Below are positions 20,338 through 29,252 of a DNA stretch of 64,000 nucleotides, piece after piece. The notes under the pieces are model-generated. The model did no database searches. It saw only the letters and a list, made by a program, of their open reading frames with translations, and was not told the origin of the DNA. The first letter of the stretch is position 1, and each line of letters opens with the position of its first letter. Both the position numbers and the translations under genes were made by a program. Source of the stretch: Candidatus Stoquefichus sp. SB1 (lineage in GTDB: Bacteria > Bacillota_I > Bacilli_A > Erysipelotrichales > Coprobacillaceae); contig NZ_LN852696.1 in NCBI RefSeq assembly GCF_001244545.1, forward strand, positions 1 to 64,000, given 5' to 3'.

Positions 20338-21264
20338 GTGGATATTCAAGTTATATTGATGCAGATGATTCAATTGTTTTTAGTGATTGCTTTAGGTTAT
20401 TTCTTGTTTAAAGTAAAGATATTAGATGTTGATTTAAATAAAAAATTGACAACTTTATTACTAACTGTTACAACTCCAGCAATGATTGTTTCATCTGTAT
20501 TATCTACAACTGTTACACAAAGTTTTAATGATATTCTTTTTGTTTTCTTGATTGGTTTTGCAATTTATCTGATTATGCCAATATTAGGATTTATCATTGT
20601 TAAAGTTATGAAAATTCCTTTGCCTCAACAAGGATTATATATATTTATGACTGTATTTTCTAATATTGGTTTTATGGGATTTCCAGTGATGAAAGCAATA
20701 TTTGGCAATGAAGCCGTTTTCTTTACAGCTATTTTTAATATGATTTTTAATCTGTTTGTTTTTACTGCTGGTATTGTTATTATGAATTATGGAACTGGTC
20801 AGAATGTGAAACTTGATCCTAAAAATTTATTATCTCCTGGAGTGATTGCTTCACTTGTTGCATTGTTGATTTACTTTACTGGTATTCATTTTCCAGATGT
20901 TATTTCTTCAACTGTAACAATGGTGGGAGATATTACGACACCTATGGCGATGTTACTGATTGGTTCAACATTAGCAAATATACCATTAAAAGAAGTCTTT
21001 ACTGAATTAAAGATTTATCCCTATACAATTATCAAACAAATTATTGTGCCTGTCATAGCCTATCCTATTTTAAAACTGATTATAGGTGATCCATTAATTT
21101 TAGGGATAACATTGATTATGATTTCTATGCCAGTTGCTAATAGTGCAGTTTTGTTTGCTACTGAATATGATGGGGATGTTTCATTGGCAGCCAAAACAGT
21201 CTTTATGACTACGCTATTATCAGTTGTAACAATACCTTTAATTGTGGCTTTGTTCCTCGTTTAA
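20338..21264 (+). CDS. AEC-family transporter (auxin efflux carrier type)
   Basis: 308 residues, with ten predicted membrane segments in two five-helix halves. Typical AEC features are the N-terminal LFLVIALGYFLFK, TTPAMIVSSVLS and the mid-protein GDITTPMAMLLIGSTLA. The start is GTG at 20338, 7 nt after GGGGGAAA. AEC proteins export or exchange organic acids or small aglycones. Placement after GH1 suggests efflux of a fermentation product or aglycone (inference). It ends the operon. Confidence 0.9.
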   Translation: MDIQVILMQMIQLFLVIALGYFLFKVKILDVDLNKKLTTLLLTVTTPAMIVSSVLSTTVTQSFNDILFVFLIGFAIYLIMPILGFIIVKVMKIPLPQQGLYIFMTVFSNIGFMGFPVMKAIFGNEAVFFTAIFNMIFNLFVFTAGIVIMNYGTGQNVKLDPKNLLSPGVIASLVALLIYFTGIHFPDVISSTVTMVGDITTPMAMLLIGSTLANIPLKEVFTELKIYPYTIIKQIIVPVIAYPILKLIIGDPLILGITLIMISMPVANSAVLFATEYDGDVSLAAKTVFMTTLLSVVTIPLIVALFLV

Positions 21265-21282
21265 GGGTGTCAATAAAAATAT

Positions 21283-21342
21283 AAAATACGAGATAGAATT
21301 ATTGGTAGAAGATCTAAAATAATTCCCCCCCTCGTATTTTTT
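21283..21342 (+). terminator. Two-stem hairpin after the AEC gene, probable terminator
   Basis: AAAATACGAG (21283-21292) pairs with CTCGTATTTT (21331-21340). Inside it GAATTATT (21296-21303) pairs with AATAATTC (21318-21325), leaving an unpaired C tract. It ends in T residues. The TATAAT at about 21347 belongs to the next gene. Confidence 0.6.
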
Positions 21343-21387
21343 AGTGTATAATAAACTTAGATAGGGATGAGAAGGACGTGCTATATA

Positions 21388-22431
21388 ATGAGATTGTATG
21401 AACATGTAAAAAAAGTATTATATGCGGATGAATTTGTGACAATACATCGTGCAAAAGAGGAAAGACGAAATCAAAGAGGAATTGCTTTAATTGCTTCGGT
21501 TGCATTTTTAATTATGAGTATTTTAAATATTCGCCAGCAGTCTTATATAATGTTATGTTCTACAGTGGGATGTTCTCTATTTTTATTTATTGGTTATTAT
21601 ATGAGCAAATATCATAATTGTGATATATTTTTAAAAGCTGTTTATATTGTTATTTGTGTGGTGATTTTTACAAGTTATACAATTCTCGGTGGAAATGATG
21701 GTTTTGCTATCTTGTGGATTCTCATTGCAACTTATGCTTTTATGATCTCTATTGATTTTAAGGCTGGTTTCATCATTAATGTTTATTATTTAATTATGTT
21801 ATTACTAGTGTTTATTGGACCTTTATCATTTTTATTACAATATCAATATAGTCCAACGTTTCTCTTAAGATTTCCTTTTTTATATGTCATTAATTTTGCT
21901 TTTGCAACATATATAGCTATTCGTATTCGAACTTATCAATATGAAATTCTTATAAATCAACAAAAACTAGAATTTCAAAGTCATATGGATTTAAGTACTG
22001 GAGTTAAGAACCGCAATAGTTTTATTCAATATGAAAAAAACTTTCAGTCAGCAGATATAGATCATTTAATTGGTGTTTTTATTGATGTGAATGGTTTACA
22101 TGAAGTAAATAATCTACAAGGTCATTATGCTGGTGATCAAATGTTGAGATTGATTGCTGATTTATGTAAAGAACATTTTTTAAACAGCGAGATATTTCGG
22201 ATGGGTGGCGATGAGTTTTTAATCTTATGTCCCAATGCATTGCTTGATGAAGTTGAAAAAACAATCAAAGAAGTGTCAAATAAGATTGATGAAGCAGGCT
22301 ATTCTATTTCTTATGGTATTGCTTTACAAACAGAAGCATTAGATATTAATGAGATTGTAAAGATGGCTGATTATAAGATGAATGAATATAAAAAACATTA
22401 TTATAAAAGTGTTAATTCTCGTAGACGTTAA
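21388..22431 (+). CDS. Membrane-bound diguanylate cyclase (GGDEF)
   Basis: 347 residues from MRLYEHVKK. An in-frame ATG at 21367 would add seven residues but has no separate ribosome site. About six membrane helices span residues 35-190, followed by a short coiled linker and a GGDEF domain (about 200-345) that begins DLSTGVKNRNSF and has the intact active site FRMGGDEF. It should make c-di-GMP in response to an unknown membrane signal. It is monocistronic, followed by a weak terminator. Confidence 0.9.
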   Translation: MRLYEHVKKVLYADEFVTIHRAKEERRNQRGIALIASVAFLIMSILNIRQQSYIMLCSTVGCSLFLFIGYYMSKYHNCDIFLKAVYIVICVVIFTSYTILGGNDGFAILWILIATYAFMISIDFKAGFIINVYYLIMLLLVFIGPLSFLLQYQYSPTFLLRFPFLYVINFAFATYIAIRIRTYQYEILINQQKLEFQSHMDLSTGVKNRNSFIQYEKNFQSADIDHLIGVFIDVNGLHEVNNLQGHYAGDQMLRLIADLCKEHFLNSEIFRMGGDEFLILCPNALLDEVEKTIKEVSNKIDEAGYSISYGIALQTEALDINEIVKMADYKMNEYKKHYYKSVNSRRR

Positions 22432-22441
22432 TTATGAGGAT

Positions 22442-22479
22442 AAAAAAGTTGCTGAATATAAAAATGAAGCACTTTTTTT
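22442..22479 (+). terminator. Terminator after the GGDEF gene
   Basis: AAAAAAGTTGCT pairs imperfectly with AGCACTTTTTTT (one bulge). Confidence 0.6.
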
Positions 22480-22522
22480 GTGTTTTTGAAACTGTAAATA
22501 GTGTTTTCATATTATCACAATG

Positions 22523-22550
22523 TTTACTTTTCTATTGTAAATCGTATAAT
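22523..22550 (+). promoter_or_regulatory. nagA promoter
   Basis: TTTACT (22523-22528), 16-bp spacer, TATAAT (22545-22550). A loose TGAAAC...GTTTTCA repeat lies about 25 nt upstream and may be an operator. Confidence 0.65.
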
Positions 22551-22604
22551 AATAGTGAGTTTATTCATCATCAGATATGACAATAAAGAGAAAGGAGTTT
22601 AGAA

Positions 22605-23741
22605 ATGAAAATACTTGTTGAAAATGGAAAAGTTCTTATTGACGGGGAAAAGGAAATAGAAAATGGAGCAGTTCTTGTTGAAGGAAATAAAATTATAGGT
22701 GTTTATAAAGATTATCAGAATATCATAGCAGATCAGGTCATTGATGCAAAAGGGGCTTATATTATACCAGGACTCATAGATACACATACACATGGAATTC
22801 ATGGGTATGATTTTAATACTTGTCAAATTGAAGATATTGACACAATGAGTCAGGCTTTATTAGATGAAGGAGTGACTTGTTTTATGGCAAGTTTAACTGT
22901 TGAAAATCATGAAGATATGTTAAAAATATTAGATATGTATGATAATTGTGGGAATGCTCATTTATTAGGTGTTCATATGGAAGGACCGTTTTTAAATAAG
23001 AATAATAAGGCTGTTATGAAAGAAGAAGGGTTGATAGAACCAGATTTTCAAAAATTTGATGATTATTTGAATCATTGTAAAAAATTAAAAGCTATGACAA
23101 TTGCCCCTGAATTACCTCAAGCTTTAGAACTGATTACATATGGGAATAATCATGGTATCGTTATGAATGTCGGTCATAGTAGTGCAACTGCTCAACAAGT
23201 TCTTGAAGCACAAGCTTATGGGGCAAAAGGGATTACTCATCTTTATAATGCAATGAGTCAACACTTACATAGAGGACCAGGAGTTGTTACAGGGGCTATA
23301 ATATCAAAATTGTTTTGTGAATTAATTGTAGATGGATTTCATATTCATCAGGATGTGGTTAAAGCGACTTATCAGGCTATTGGAAAAGAGCGACTGATTT
23401 TAATTAGTGATGCGAACCCATGCAAAGGATTACCGGATGGACTTTATCAGTTTTCAGGAAAAGAGATAGAAATAAAAAATGGCAAAGCACGTGTAAAAGC
23501 AACAGGAAGAATAGCTGGCAGTACTTTAACATTAAATCAAGCATGTCATAATATGATGAAAATATGTGGATGTTGTATGAATGATGTTGTTTTCATGGCT
23601 TCTACTCACCCTGCCCAATTATATGGGTTAAATAAAGGAAAGATTGAAGTTGGCTATGATAGTGATATTTTGGTTGTTAATGATCATTTTGATATTTTAG
23701 CAGTTATGAGTCAAGGTGAAGTCAAACGAAACCAATTGTAA
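22605..23741 (+). CDS. nagA: N-acetylglucosamine-6-phosphate deacetylase
   Basis: 378 residues of the amidohydrolase superfamily. Metal and catalytic motifs are visible in order: PGLIDTHTHGIHGYD (about 54), HMEGPFLN (about 125), GHSSA (about 190), THLYNAM (about 210), DGFHIH (about 245) and the catalytic Asp in ISDANPC (about 267). It removes the acetyl group from GlcNAc-6-P, feeding GlcN-6-P to nagB and cell-wall or glycolytic routes. The start follows AAAGGAG at 8 nt. It stands alone here; nagB is not in the window. Confidence 0.95.
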   Translation: MKILVENGKVLIDGEKEIENGAVLVEGNKIIGVYKDYQNIIADQVIDAKGAYIIPGLIDTHTHGIHGYDFNTCQIEDIDTMSQALLDEGVTCFMASLTVENHEDMLKILDMYDNCGNAHLLGVHMEGPFLNKNNKAVMKEEGLIEPDFQKFDDYLNHCKKLKAMTIAPELPQALELITYGNNHGIVMNVGHSSATAQQVLEAQAYGAKGITHLYNAMSQHLHRGPGVVTGAIISKLFCELIVDGFHIHQDVVKATYQAIGKERLILISDANPCKGLPDGLYQFSGKEIEIKNGKARVKATGRIAGSTLTLNQACHNMMKICGCCMNDVVFMASTHPAQLYGLNKGKIEVGYDSDILVVNDHFDILAVMSQGEVKRNQL

Positions 23742-23855
23742 TCAACTGTAAGTTGTATTCATATCAACGAAAAAGAGAGTCATTCAACTTATAGTCGCTT
23801 CCTTTTTAAGCATACATTTTCTATAATCTATTTATCAAAAGAAAAGAGGTTAATA

Positions 23856-24347
23856 ATGAAAAAAACTTTAGGAAATAAAATGAATGAATTAAGAAAACAA
23901 CATGGAATGACACAAGATGAAATAGCTGAAAAAATGGGTGTATCATCTCAAGCTGTCAGTAAATGGGAAAATGATTTAAGTATACCGGATCTATCTATAC
24001 TTATTCAATTGGCTGATTTTTATCATATTTCATTAGATGAACTTGTAAGAGAAAAAGAAGAAACAGTTCACCTTGTAGCGAAAGAAGATCGTAAAAATAT
24101 TAATGATATGTTATTAAGAGTTCATATCAATACTACTGCTGGTGATAAAATAAAAGTTAATTTACCATTAGCTCTTATAAAGATAGCGGCTGATATGAAT
24201 GTTGAACTTCCTGAATTTAATGGCAGTGAGATATTAAAGCAAATTGATTTTCATATGGTTATAGCATTAATTGAAAATGGAGTTATGGGGACATTAGTAG
24301 AGGTTAATACTGCTGATGGAGATATAATTGAAATAACTGTAGAATGA
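23856..24347 (+). CDS. XRE regulator with C-terminal SHOCT-like domain
   Basis: 163 residues. The N-terminal HTH_3 (about 8-62) includes MTQDEIAEKMGVSSQAVSKW. The C-terminal part (about 80-163) has LRVHINTTAGDKIKVNLPLALIK and ends VNTADGDIIEITVE, the pattern of the small SHOCT-like domains also found next to YvlB/LiaX-like proteins. It is followed with a 4-nt overlap by a gene with a related tail. Its target is probably its own promoter or an envelope-stress gene (inference). Confidence 0.8.
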   Translation: MKKTLGNKMNELRKQHGMTQDEIAEKMGVSSQAVSKWENDLSIPDLSILIQLADFYHISLDELVREKEETVHLVAKEDRKNINDMLLRVHINTTAGDKIKVNLPLALIKIAADMNVELPEFNGSEILKQIDFHMVIALIENGVMGTLVEVNTADGDIIEITVE

Positions 24348-24586
24348 TGAGATTGAAGATAAGGACTAAAAAAGTTAAAATCAGTCTTATATTACCAAGA
24401 TTTTTAGTTATCAATAGATTCTCTATTTGGATAGGAGCATTCATTGTTAAAAAATATATATCATTAACAAAAGAACAGCGAAAAATAATGAGAATAGGAT
24501 TACATAAATGTTGTCAACAACATAAGAATCTATTAATTGTAGATATAAAGACACAAACTGGAGAAATTATAGAGATGAGATTATAA
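24344..24586 (+). CDS. Small protein related to the upstream SHOCT-like domain
   Basis: 80 residues. Its ends resemble the preceding protein: RTKKVKISLILPRFLVI versus KIKVNLPLALI, and VDIKTQTGEIIEMRL versus VEVNTADGDIIEITV. It thus appears to be a free copy of that C-terminal domain. The ATGATGA overlap couples its translation to the regulator. It may modulate the regulator by domain exchange (speculation). The next 150 nt hold the promoter region of the oxidoreductase. Confidence 0.6.
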   Translation: MMRLKIRTKKVKISLILPRFLVINRFSIWIGAFIVKKYISLTKEQRKIMRIGLHKCCQQHKNLLIVDIKTQTGEIIEMRL

Positions 24587-24737
24587 TGTCATCTCTATAA
24601 TTAAAGGTGTGATGAAAAACATGTTATAAAGGAACATAAAATGTTTGAGAAATGTTTAATGTATTGACAATTTCGCTTATTTTTGACTATAATAAATAAG
24701 GATAATTCATTTATGCCCAGAAATGAGGCGTTTTTTT

Positions 24738-26156
24738 ATGCAGAAAAATTATGATGTTATTATTGTTGGGGCTGGACCAGCAGGAATTATGGCAAGTTAT
24801 GAATTTTATTTAAAAGATCCAAGCAAAAAGGTCTTATTAATTGATAAAGGACAAGATGTTATGTTTAGGCATTGTCCAATTAAAGATAAAAAGATTAAAA
24901 GTTGTCCAATTATCAAAGATAATGAACCAGGATGTTTACCAGCATGTTCAATTACTTCAGGATTTGGTGGTGCAGGGGCGTACTCTGATGGAAAATTTAA
25001 TATTACAAGTGAGTTTGGTGGTTGGTTAACTGATTATATGGATAATCAGGAAGTAGAAGATGTTATTCATTATGTTGATGAATTATATTTGAAACATGGA
25101 GCAACATTAGAAATTACTGATCCAACAACTGATAAAATTAAAGAGATTGAAAAAAGAGGATATGCAGTTGGTTTAAAATTATTGCGTGCAAAAGTTCGTC
25201 ATTTAGGTACAGAAGAAAATTTACGAATTATGACAGAAATGTCTAATGAATTAAAAAATCATATTGATGAACAATTTAAAACAGCTGTAAAAGATATTAT
25301 AGTAGAAAATAATGCTGTGAAAGGGATTGTTTTAGAAAATGGTGAAGAAATTTATGCACCCAATGTTGTTTTAGCACCAGGTAGAGATGGTTCAACATGG
25401 TTAACAAAAGTTTTGAAAAATCAAGGATTAGAACTTTATAATAATCAAGTTGATATTGGTGTGCGTGTTGAAACAAGCAATATTGTTATGGATGAAATTA
25501 ATAGTAATCTCTATGAAGGAAAGTTTGTTTACAATACATCTGTAGGAACAAAAGTTAGAACATTTTGTTCTAACCCTAGTGGACATGTGGTTGTTGAAAA
25601 TCATTCAGGAACAATGTTAGCAAACGGTCATGCTTATCATGATCCAAAACTGGGAAGTCCTAATACTAATTTTGCATTATTGGTATCACATATCTTTAGT
25701 GAACCTTTCAATGAACCTAATGAATTTGCCCATGAGGTTGCAAGACTTGCCAATATGTTATCACACGGAAGCATTATTGTGCAAAGATATGGTGATATCA
25801 AAAGAGGTAGACGTACAACTGATAAACGTTTAAAGGAAGGATATACAAATCCAACTTTACCAGAGGCAGTACCAGGTGATTTAGGATTGGTTTTACCATA
25901 TAATACAATGAAATCAATTATCGAAATGATTGAAGCATTAGATCATGTCACTCCAGGAATTGCTAATGAACATACATTATTATATGGAGTAGAAGCAAAA
26001 TTCTATTCAGCAAGACCAAAAGTGAGAAAAGGATTTGAAAGTGAAATTGATGGTTTATATGTTGGTGGTGATGGAGCTGGTTTAACAAGAGGACTTGCTC
26101 AAGCGGGAGCCAATGGTATTATTATTGCAAGAAGTATTATTGAAAAAAATAAATAG
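24738..26156 (+). CDS. FAD-dependent oxidoreductase (COG2509-like)
   Basis: 472 residues from MQKNYDVIIVGAGPAG. The longer ATG at 24723 overlaps the GAGG ribosome site, so it is not used. The N-terminal dinucleotide fold is GAGPAGIMAS, the Cys-rich stretch CPIKDKKIKSCPI with CLPACS lies at about 48-75, and SGFGGAGAYSDGKF is typical of the uncharacterised FAD-dependent dehydrogenase group. The second FAD motif is GLYVGGDGAGLTRGLAQA (about 440). It is cytoplasmic. The conserved Cys may be redox active. Substrate unknown; monocistronic. Confidence 0.85.
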   Translation: MQKNYDVIIVGAGPAGIMASYEFYLKDPSKKVLLIDKGQDVMFRHCPIKDKKIKSCPIIKDNEPGCLPACSITSGFGGAGAYSDGKFNITSEFGGWLTDYMDNQEVEDVIHYVDELYLKHGATLEITDPTTDKIKEIEKRGYAVGLKLLRAKVRHLGTEENLRIMTEMSNELKNHIDEQFKTAVKDIIVENNAVKGIVLENGEEIYAPNVVLAPGRDGSTWLTKVLKNQGLELYNNQVDIGVRVETSNIVMDEINSNLYEGKFVYNTSVGTKVRTFCSNPSGHVVVENHSGTMLANGHAYHDPKLGSPNTNFALLVSHIFSEPFNEPNEFAHEVARLANMLSHGSIIVQRYGDIKRGRRTTDKRLKEGYTNPTLPEAVPGDLGLVLPYNTMKSIIEMIEALDHVTPGIANEHTLLYGVEAKFYSARPKVRKGFESEIDGLYVGGDGAGLTRGLAQAGANGIIIARSIIEKNK

Positions 26157-26157
26157 T

Positions 26158-26190
26158 GAAAAAGCAGGAAGTTTGACTTTCTGCTTTTTC
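26158..26190. terminator. Bidirectional terminator after the FAD oxidoreductase
   Basis: GAAAAAGCAGGAAGT pairs with ACTTTCTGCTTTTTC (15 bp, one G-U, TTG loop). The minus-strand gene at 26189 ends inside it. Confidence 0.88.
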
Positions 26191-27034
26191 ATATAAATAC
26201 CCATCCAAAAAAGAAAGAAAATATATTAGCAACAATTGTATAAGTGAGAATATCATTCTTTTTATGTGATATTAAGACCTTTTTATAAATGTATTTTTCA
26301 ATTAGAATAACTAGAGTTTCATATATGAGATAGAAACATAATGCAAAGATACCAATAATATAAGCTCTACTCATTTCTAATAATAAATTAAGAATAATTT
26401 GAGTTAATATGTTTGCTCCTATAATACATAATATTTCTTTTTGAGTACGGAATTTCATTATAACAGCAACCAGCAATTCAATTATGATTGTTATTAACAT
26501 TCTCATTACAAGCTCAAACATGGCTTCATTCCATATGTAGTTTGCTTCAACAGTGATTTCTGGAGTAGATATTGAATGAGATTCTACATTTAAATTCTGA
26601 GAGTTTAATGTAACTGTATAAAAACTATTGAAAGCATATCTTTGGTATATTTCTTTACTGACAATAAAAGTATCTGATTGAGGAAAATAAATTAAGACTT
26701 TAAATTCATCAGGTGGATAATAAGTCCATTGAAAATAATCAACACATAATTGGAAATATTGTAAGAAATAAAAACCATCAACATCTTTATAATCTACAAA
26801 TGCCTGCCATACTTCTTGTGGACCATAATCCCCAAAATATCTACTATCATCATTTTGTGTTTCATAAACACCAAAAGGACCAGATTGTTTTTCCTTAGAT
26901 AAAAGTGTCATATAAGCTTTTTCTTGAATACCATTAACATCGATTTTAACAGTTGGCTTTGGTCCCATGTCTGCTGATACATGCGAAGGCAGTAACATTA
27001 CTGCCAAAATAAGGAAAATAAGTGTTTTTTTCAT
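26189..27034 (-). CDS. Secreted/membrane protein with ADMGPKP motif
   Basis: 281 residues. A cleavable-looking signal peptide (about 1-21, LIFLILAVMLLPSHVSA) is followed by DMGPKPTVKI, a motif seen at the mature N terminus of a family of uncharacterised Firmicute envelope proteins. An extracellular beta-rich part (about 25-165) is followed by four hydrophobic helices (about 170-280). It lies 15 nt after the anti-sigma fragment with a strong AGGAGGT site, so it is probably transcribed with the ECF sigma gene. Function unknown. Confidence 0.7.
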   Translation of the reverse strand: MKKTLIFLILAVMLLPSHVSADMGPKPTVKIDVNGIQEKAYMTLLSKEKQSGPFGVYETQNDDSRYFGDYGPQEVWQAFVDYKDVDGFYFLQYFQLCVDYFQWTYYPPDEFKVLIYFPQSDTFIVSKEIYQRYAFNSFYTVTLNSQNLNVESHSISTPEITVEANYIWNEAMFELVMRMLITIIIELLVAVIMKFRTQKEILCIIGANILTQIILNLLLEMSRAYIIGIFALCFYLIYETLVILIEKYIYKKVLISHKKNDILTYTIVANIFSFFFGWVFI

Positions 27035-27049
27035 AATTTTTATAACCTC

Positions 27050-27538
27050 CTAGGATTGAAGATGGGTATAAGTGATAAAAAAGGCTTCATTATTTTCAAT
27101 AACATTTTGATTAAGTTCATGATTATAAGCATATAGAGTTTCTTGATAGACACCAATTTTTTGATAATGGTATTCGCTTAATGCCTGAACTCCAAAGTCA
27201 TCTCTAGTTGTGTCATAATAAATTGTCACACCTTTTTCAGGATTAAAATAAACTTCTGTTAAAATAGGATCACCTTCATCTGTTGAAATAGCAATACGAA
27301 TATGGCAGGGTTGATTTTTATAAATATCATTAATAAATGAATCTAAGATATCTTGATGGAAGACTCTCGTATTAGCATAAACATAAAAATTCATATTTTG
27401 AAGTTCAATATTAGAAACATCATGAGGGATATCATTTAAAGTACAATTTATTTGATTGGTATTTTTGGGATTAATAAGTGTATTTTCTTTTTTTGATTGA
27501 TTAAAATATGTGGAATGATAATGAATGCAATAATGCAA
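27050..27538 (-). pseudogene. Anti-sigma-like gene, C-terminal part in the -1 frame
   Basis: The reading frame (about 160 residues) encodes an extracytoplasmic domain beginning near NQSKKENTLINPKN and resembling the C-terminal domains of short anti-sigma proteins (DUF4362-like, tentative). It has no ATG or ribosome site of its own; the only start codon is a TTG inside the upstream reading frame. It continues the protein of 27448-27681 if translation shifts by -1 at A-AAA-AAG (27493-27487). It is either a frameshifted gene, a sequencing error in an A7 run, or a programmed frameshift. Confidence 0.65.
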
Positions 27539-27681
27539 ATTGTAACAATTGATAGAATCACTTTTGAATGTTTAAAAGATGTTTCATGACTAGAATTATG
27601 CAAAAGAAGATTATGTAATAGAATCTCTTTTCTATGGGGAGAAAGAGTTATTTCATCATAAGTTTGTTTTATTGTTTTCAT
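27448..27681 (-). CDS. Anti-sigma-like protein, N-terminal part (frame 0)
   Basis: 77 residues. A cytoplasmic segment (about 1-38, MKTIKQTYDEITLSPHRKE) precedes one membrane helix (about 41-60, VILSIVTICIIAFIIIPHIL). It starts 4 nt inside the ECF sigma gene, the classic sigma/anti-sigma arrangement. In frame 0 it ends with a short basic tail (KKKIHLLIPKIPIK). A -1 shift would join it to the extracellular domain in the next frame, giving a normal one-helix anti-sigma factor of about 205 residues. Confidence 0.7.
   Translation of the reverse strand: MKTIKQTYDEITLSPHRKEILLHNLLLHNSSHETSFKHSKVILSIVTICIIAFIIIPHILINQKKKIHLLIPKIPIK
27487..27493 (-). other. A-AAA-AAG slippery heptamer in the anti-sigma gene
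   Basis: In frame 0 the codons are CAA AAA AAG, so the heptamer A-AAA-AAG lies exactly in the phase used for -1 frameshifting in dnaX. Slippage leads into the long downstream frame. I see no strong stimulatory stem-loop after it. Confidence 0.6.
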
Positions 27682-28163
27682 ATCATATTTTCACCTAACT
27701 TTCTTTTTAGTATTTTTCTAGATCGAGCAAGACGATTACGAACTGTAGAAGAAGGAATTTTGAGAATATGAGCAATTTCCTGATTATTATAACCCTCATA
27801 ATAATATAAATAAGTCACCATTTTATAACGATTAGGAAGTTCTAAGACAGCTTCACGTGTTTTGTCTTTATCAAAAGGGTCAGTTGTAAGAATAATTTCT
27901 TTATCAATTCTTTTCTTATACCACCATTGTTTTAACATATCTTTACAAGTATTTTTGGCAGCTACAATAAACCAAGCTTTTTCATGTTCTAAAGAAAGAA
28001 ACGGCTTATGATAATTTAAATATTTTATAAATGTCTGTGAAACAGCATCTTCACTATCGACAATATTTTTCATATAAGAAAAACAAATTCTATAGACCAT
28101 ATCAACATTTCTTTCATAGACATCAATAATTTCCTGTTCACTATGACTTTTATTTACATCCAT
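27678..28163 (-). CDS. ECF-type RNA polymerase sigma factor
   Basis: 161 residues. Region 2 (about 10-80) has VDMVYRICFSYMKNIVDSEDAVSQTF and the HEKAWFIVAAKNTCKD core. Region 4 (about 100-155) has LPNRYKMVTYLYYYEGYNNQEIAHIL and the HTH PSSTVRNRLARSRK. Start ATG 28163 follows GAGAAGAGA; an upstream ATG at 28181 has no ribosome site. It is coupled (ATGA) to the anti-sigma gene. GGAGAC-N17-CGTATT just upstream on the minus strand is a speculative self-recognised promoter. It probably responds to envelope stress. Confidence 0.9.
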   Translation of the reverse strand: MDVNKSHSEQEIIDVYERNVDMVYRICFSYMKNIVDSEDAVSQTFIKYLNYHKPFLSLEHEKAWFIVAAKNTCKDMLKQWWYKKRIDKEIILTTDPFDKDKTREAVLELPNRYKMVTYLYYYEGYNNQEIAHILKIPSSTVRNRLARSRKILKRKLGENMI

Positions 28164-28233
28164 GATTATCTCTTCTCTCATTATTAATACGATTGAAAGA
28201 TTGAAAATGTCTCCTTTTTTATTATTTTAACAT

Positions 28234-28253
28234 AAAAAGCCTCAAAAGAGGCT
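28234..28253 (-). terminator. Terminator of the CDF gene
   Basis: On the minus strand AGCCTC-TTTT-GAGGCT is followed by TTTTA. Its 5' arm contains the stop codon of the CDF gene. Confidence 0.85.
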
Positions 28254-29127
28254 ATTTTGTTTTTGGATTCACATGAATCATACAATGTTTAATATCAGGA
28301 AATTCTTTTTCTAAAGCATCATGGGTTTTATGAGCAATCATATGAGCTTCTTTCAAAGAAAGATTTTCATCAACACCAATCTCTAAATCAACATAATATT
28401 TCTCACTAAACATTCTTGTTTTCAAAGAATCAATACAAATAACATAATCTTGTTTTAAAATAAAATGAATAAGGGCATTGTTAATTTCATCAGAACAGCT
28501 ATGATCAACCATTTTGATTGTTGCATCATAGAAAATACTAATACCAGGTTTTAATATAAACAAACAAATAACAATTCCAGCTGCTGGATCAAGCCATTTA
28601 AAGCCAAGCATAGCCCCACCAATTCCAATGAAACTTCCAATTGAAGATAAAGCATCACTACGATGATGGAAAGCATCAGCCATTAAGGCAGGAGAATGTA
28701 TTTTAAGAGCATAATAACGGGTATACCAATACATGGCTTCTTTAATAATGATAGAAACAATAGCTGCAATGAATGCAATGAAATGAGGAATAACTATAGT
28801 TTGAGGATGAAATAGTGATAATAAACTATTATAGCCAATTTGAAGACCTGTAAAAACTAATAGAACTGATAAAAGAATAGCTGCAATACATTCCATTCTT
28901 TCATGTCCATAAGGATGTTCATGATCAGAAGGCATACTTGAAAAATGTGCCCCAATCATCACAATAACTGTACTGACAACATCACTTAATGAATGAATAG
29001 AATCACTTATCATTGCATGAGAATGACCATATAGTCCTGCTAGAAATTTAAAAATAGAAAGGATGAAGTTTCCAATCATTGTAAGATAGGAAACATGATA
29101 AATTGTTTCTTTATAAGTTAATTCCAT
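28252..29127 (-). CDS. Cation diffusion facilitator (CDF) transporter
   Basis: 291 residues. Six membrane helices span about 10-205 with metal-site motifs SDSIHSLSDV (TM2, about 42) and ADAFHHRSDALSS (TM5, about 150), the HxxxD and HxxxD pattern. A His-rich loop HEHPYGHERME connects TM2-TM3, and the cytoplasmic C-terminal domain ends in HVNPK. It expels Zn2+, Mn2+ or Fe2+ by proton exchange (family knowledge). The HxxxD in TM2 and TM5 leaves Mn/Fe-type as well as Zn possible. Monocistronic, between two terminators. Confidence 0.94.
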   Translation of the reverse strand: MELTYKETIYHVSYLTMIGNFILSIFKFLAGLYGHSHAMISDSIHSLSDVVSTVIVMIGAHFSSMPSDHEHPYGHERMECIAAILLSVLLVFTGLQIGYNSLLSLFHPQTIVIPHFIAFIAAIVSIIIKEAMYWYTRYYALKIHSPALMADAFHHRSDALSSIGSFIGIGGAMLGFKWLDPAAGIVICLFILKPGISIFYDATIKMVDHSCSDEINNALIHFILKQDYVICIDSLKTRMFSEKYYVDLEIGVDENLSLKEAHMIAHKTHDALEKEFPDIKHCMIHVNPKTK

Positions 29128-29252
29128 AAAATCACGTCCTTTTATATCTTATGTTAATATTATGGAGATGTGATAAAAACAGATTTCTTCTTTGAGTTTA
29201 CAAGAAACTTATTTTACATTATAATAAATACAACCAAGAGGGGGATTATTTT

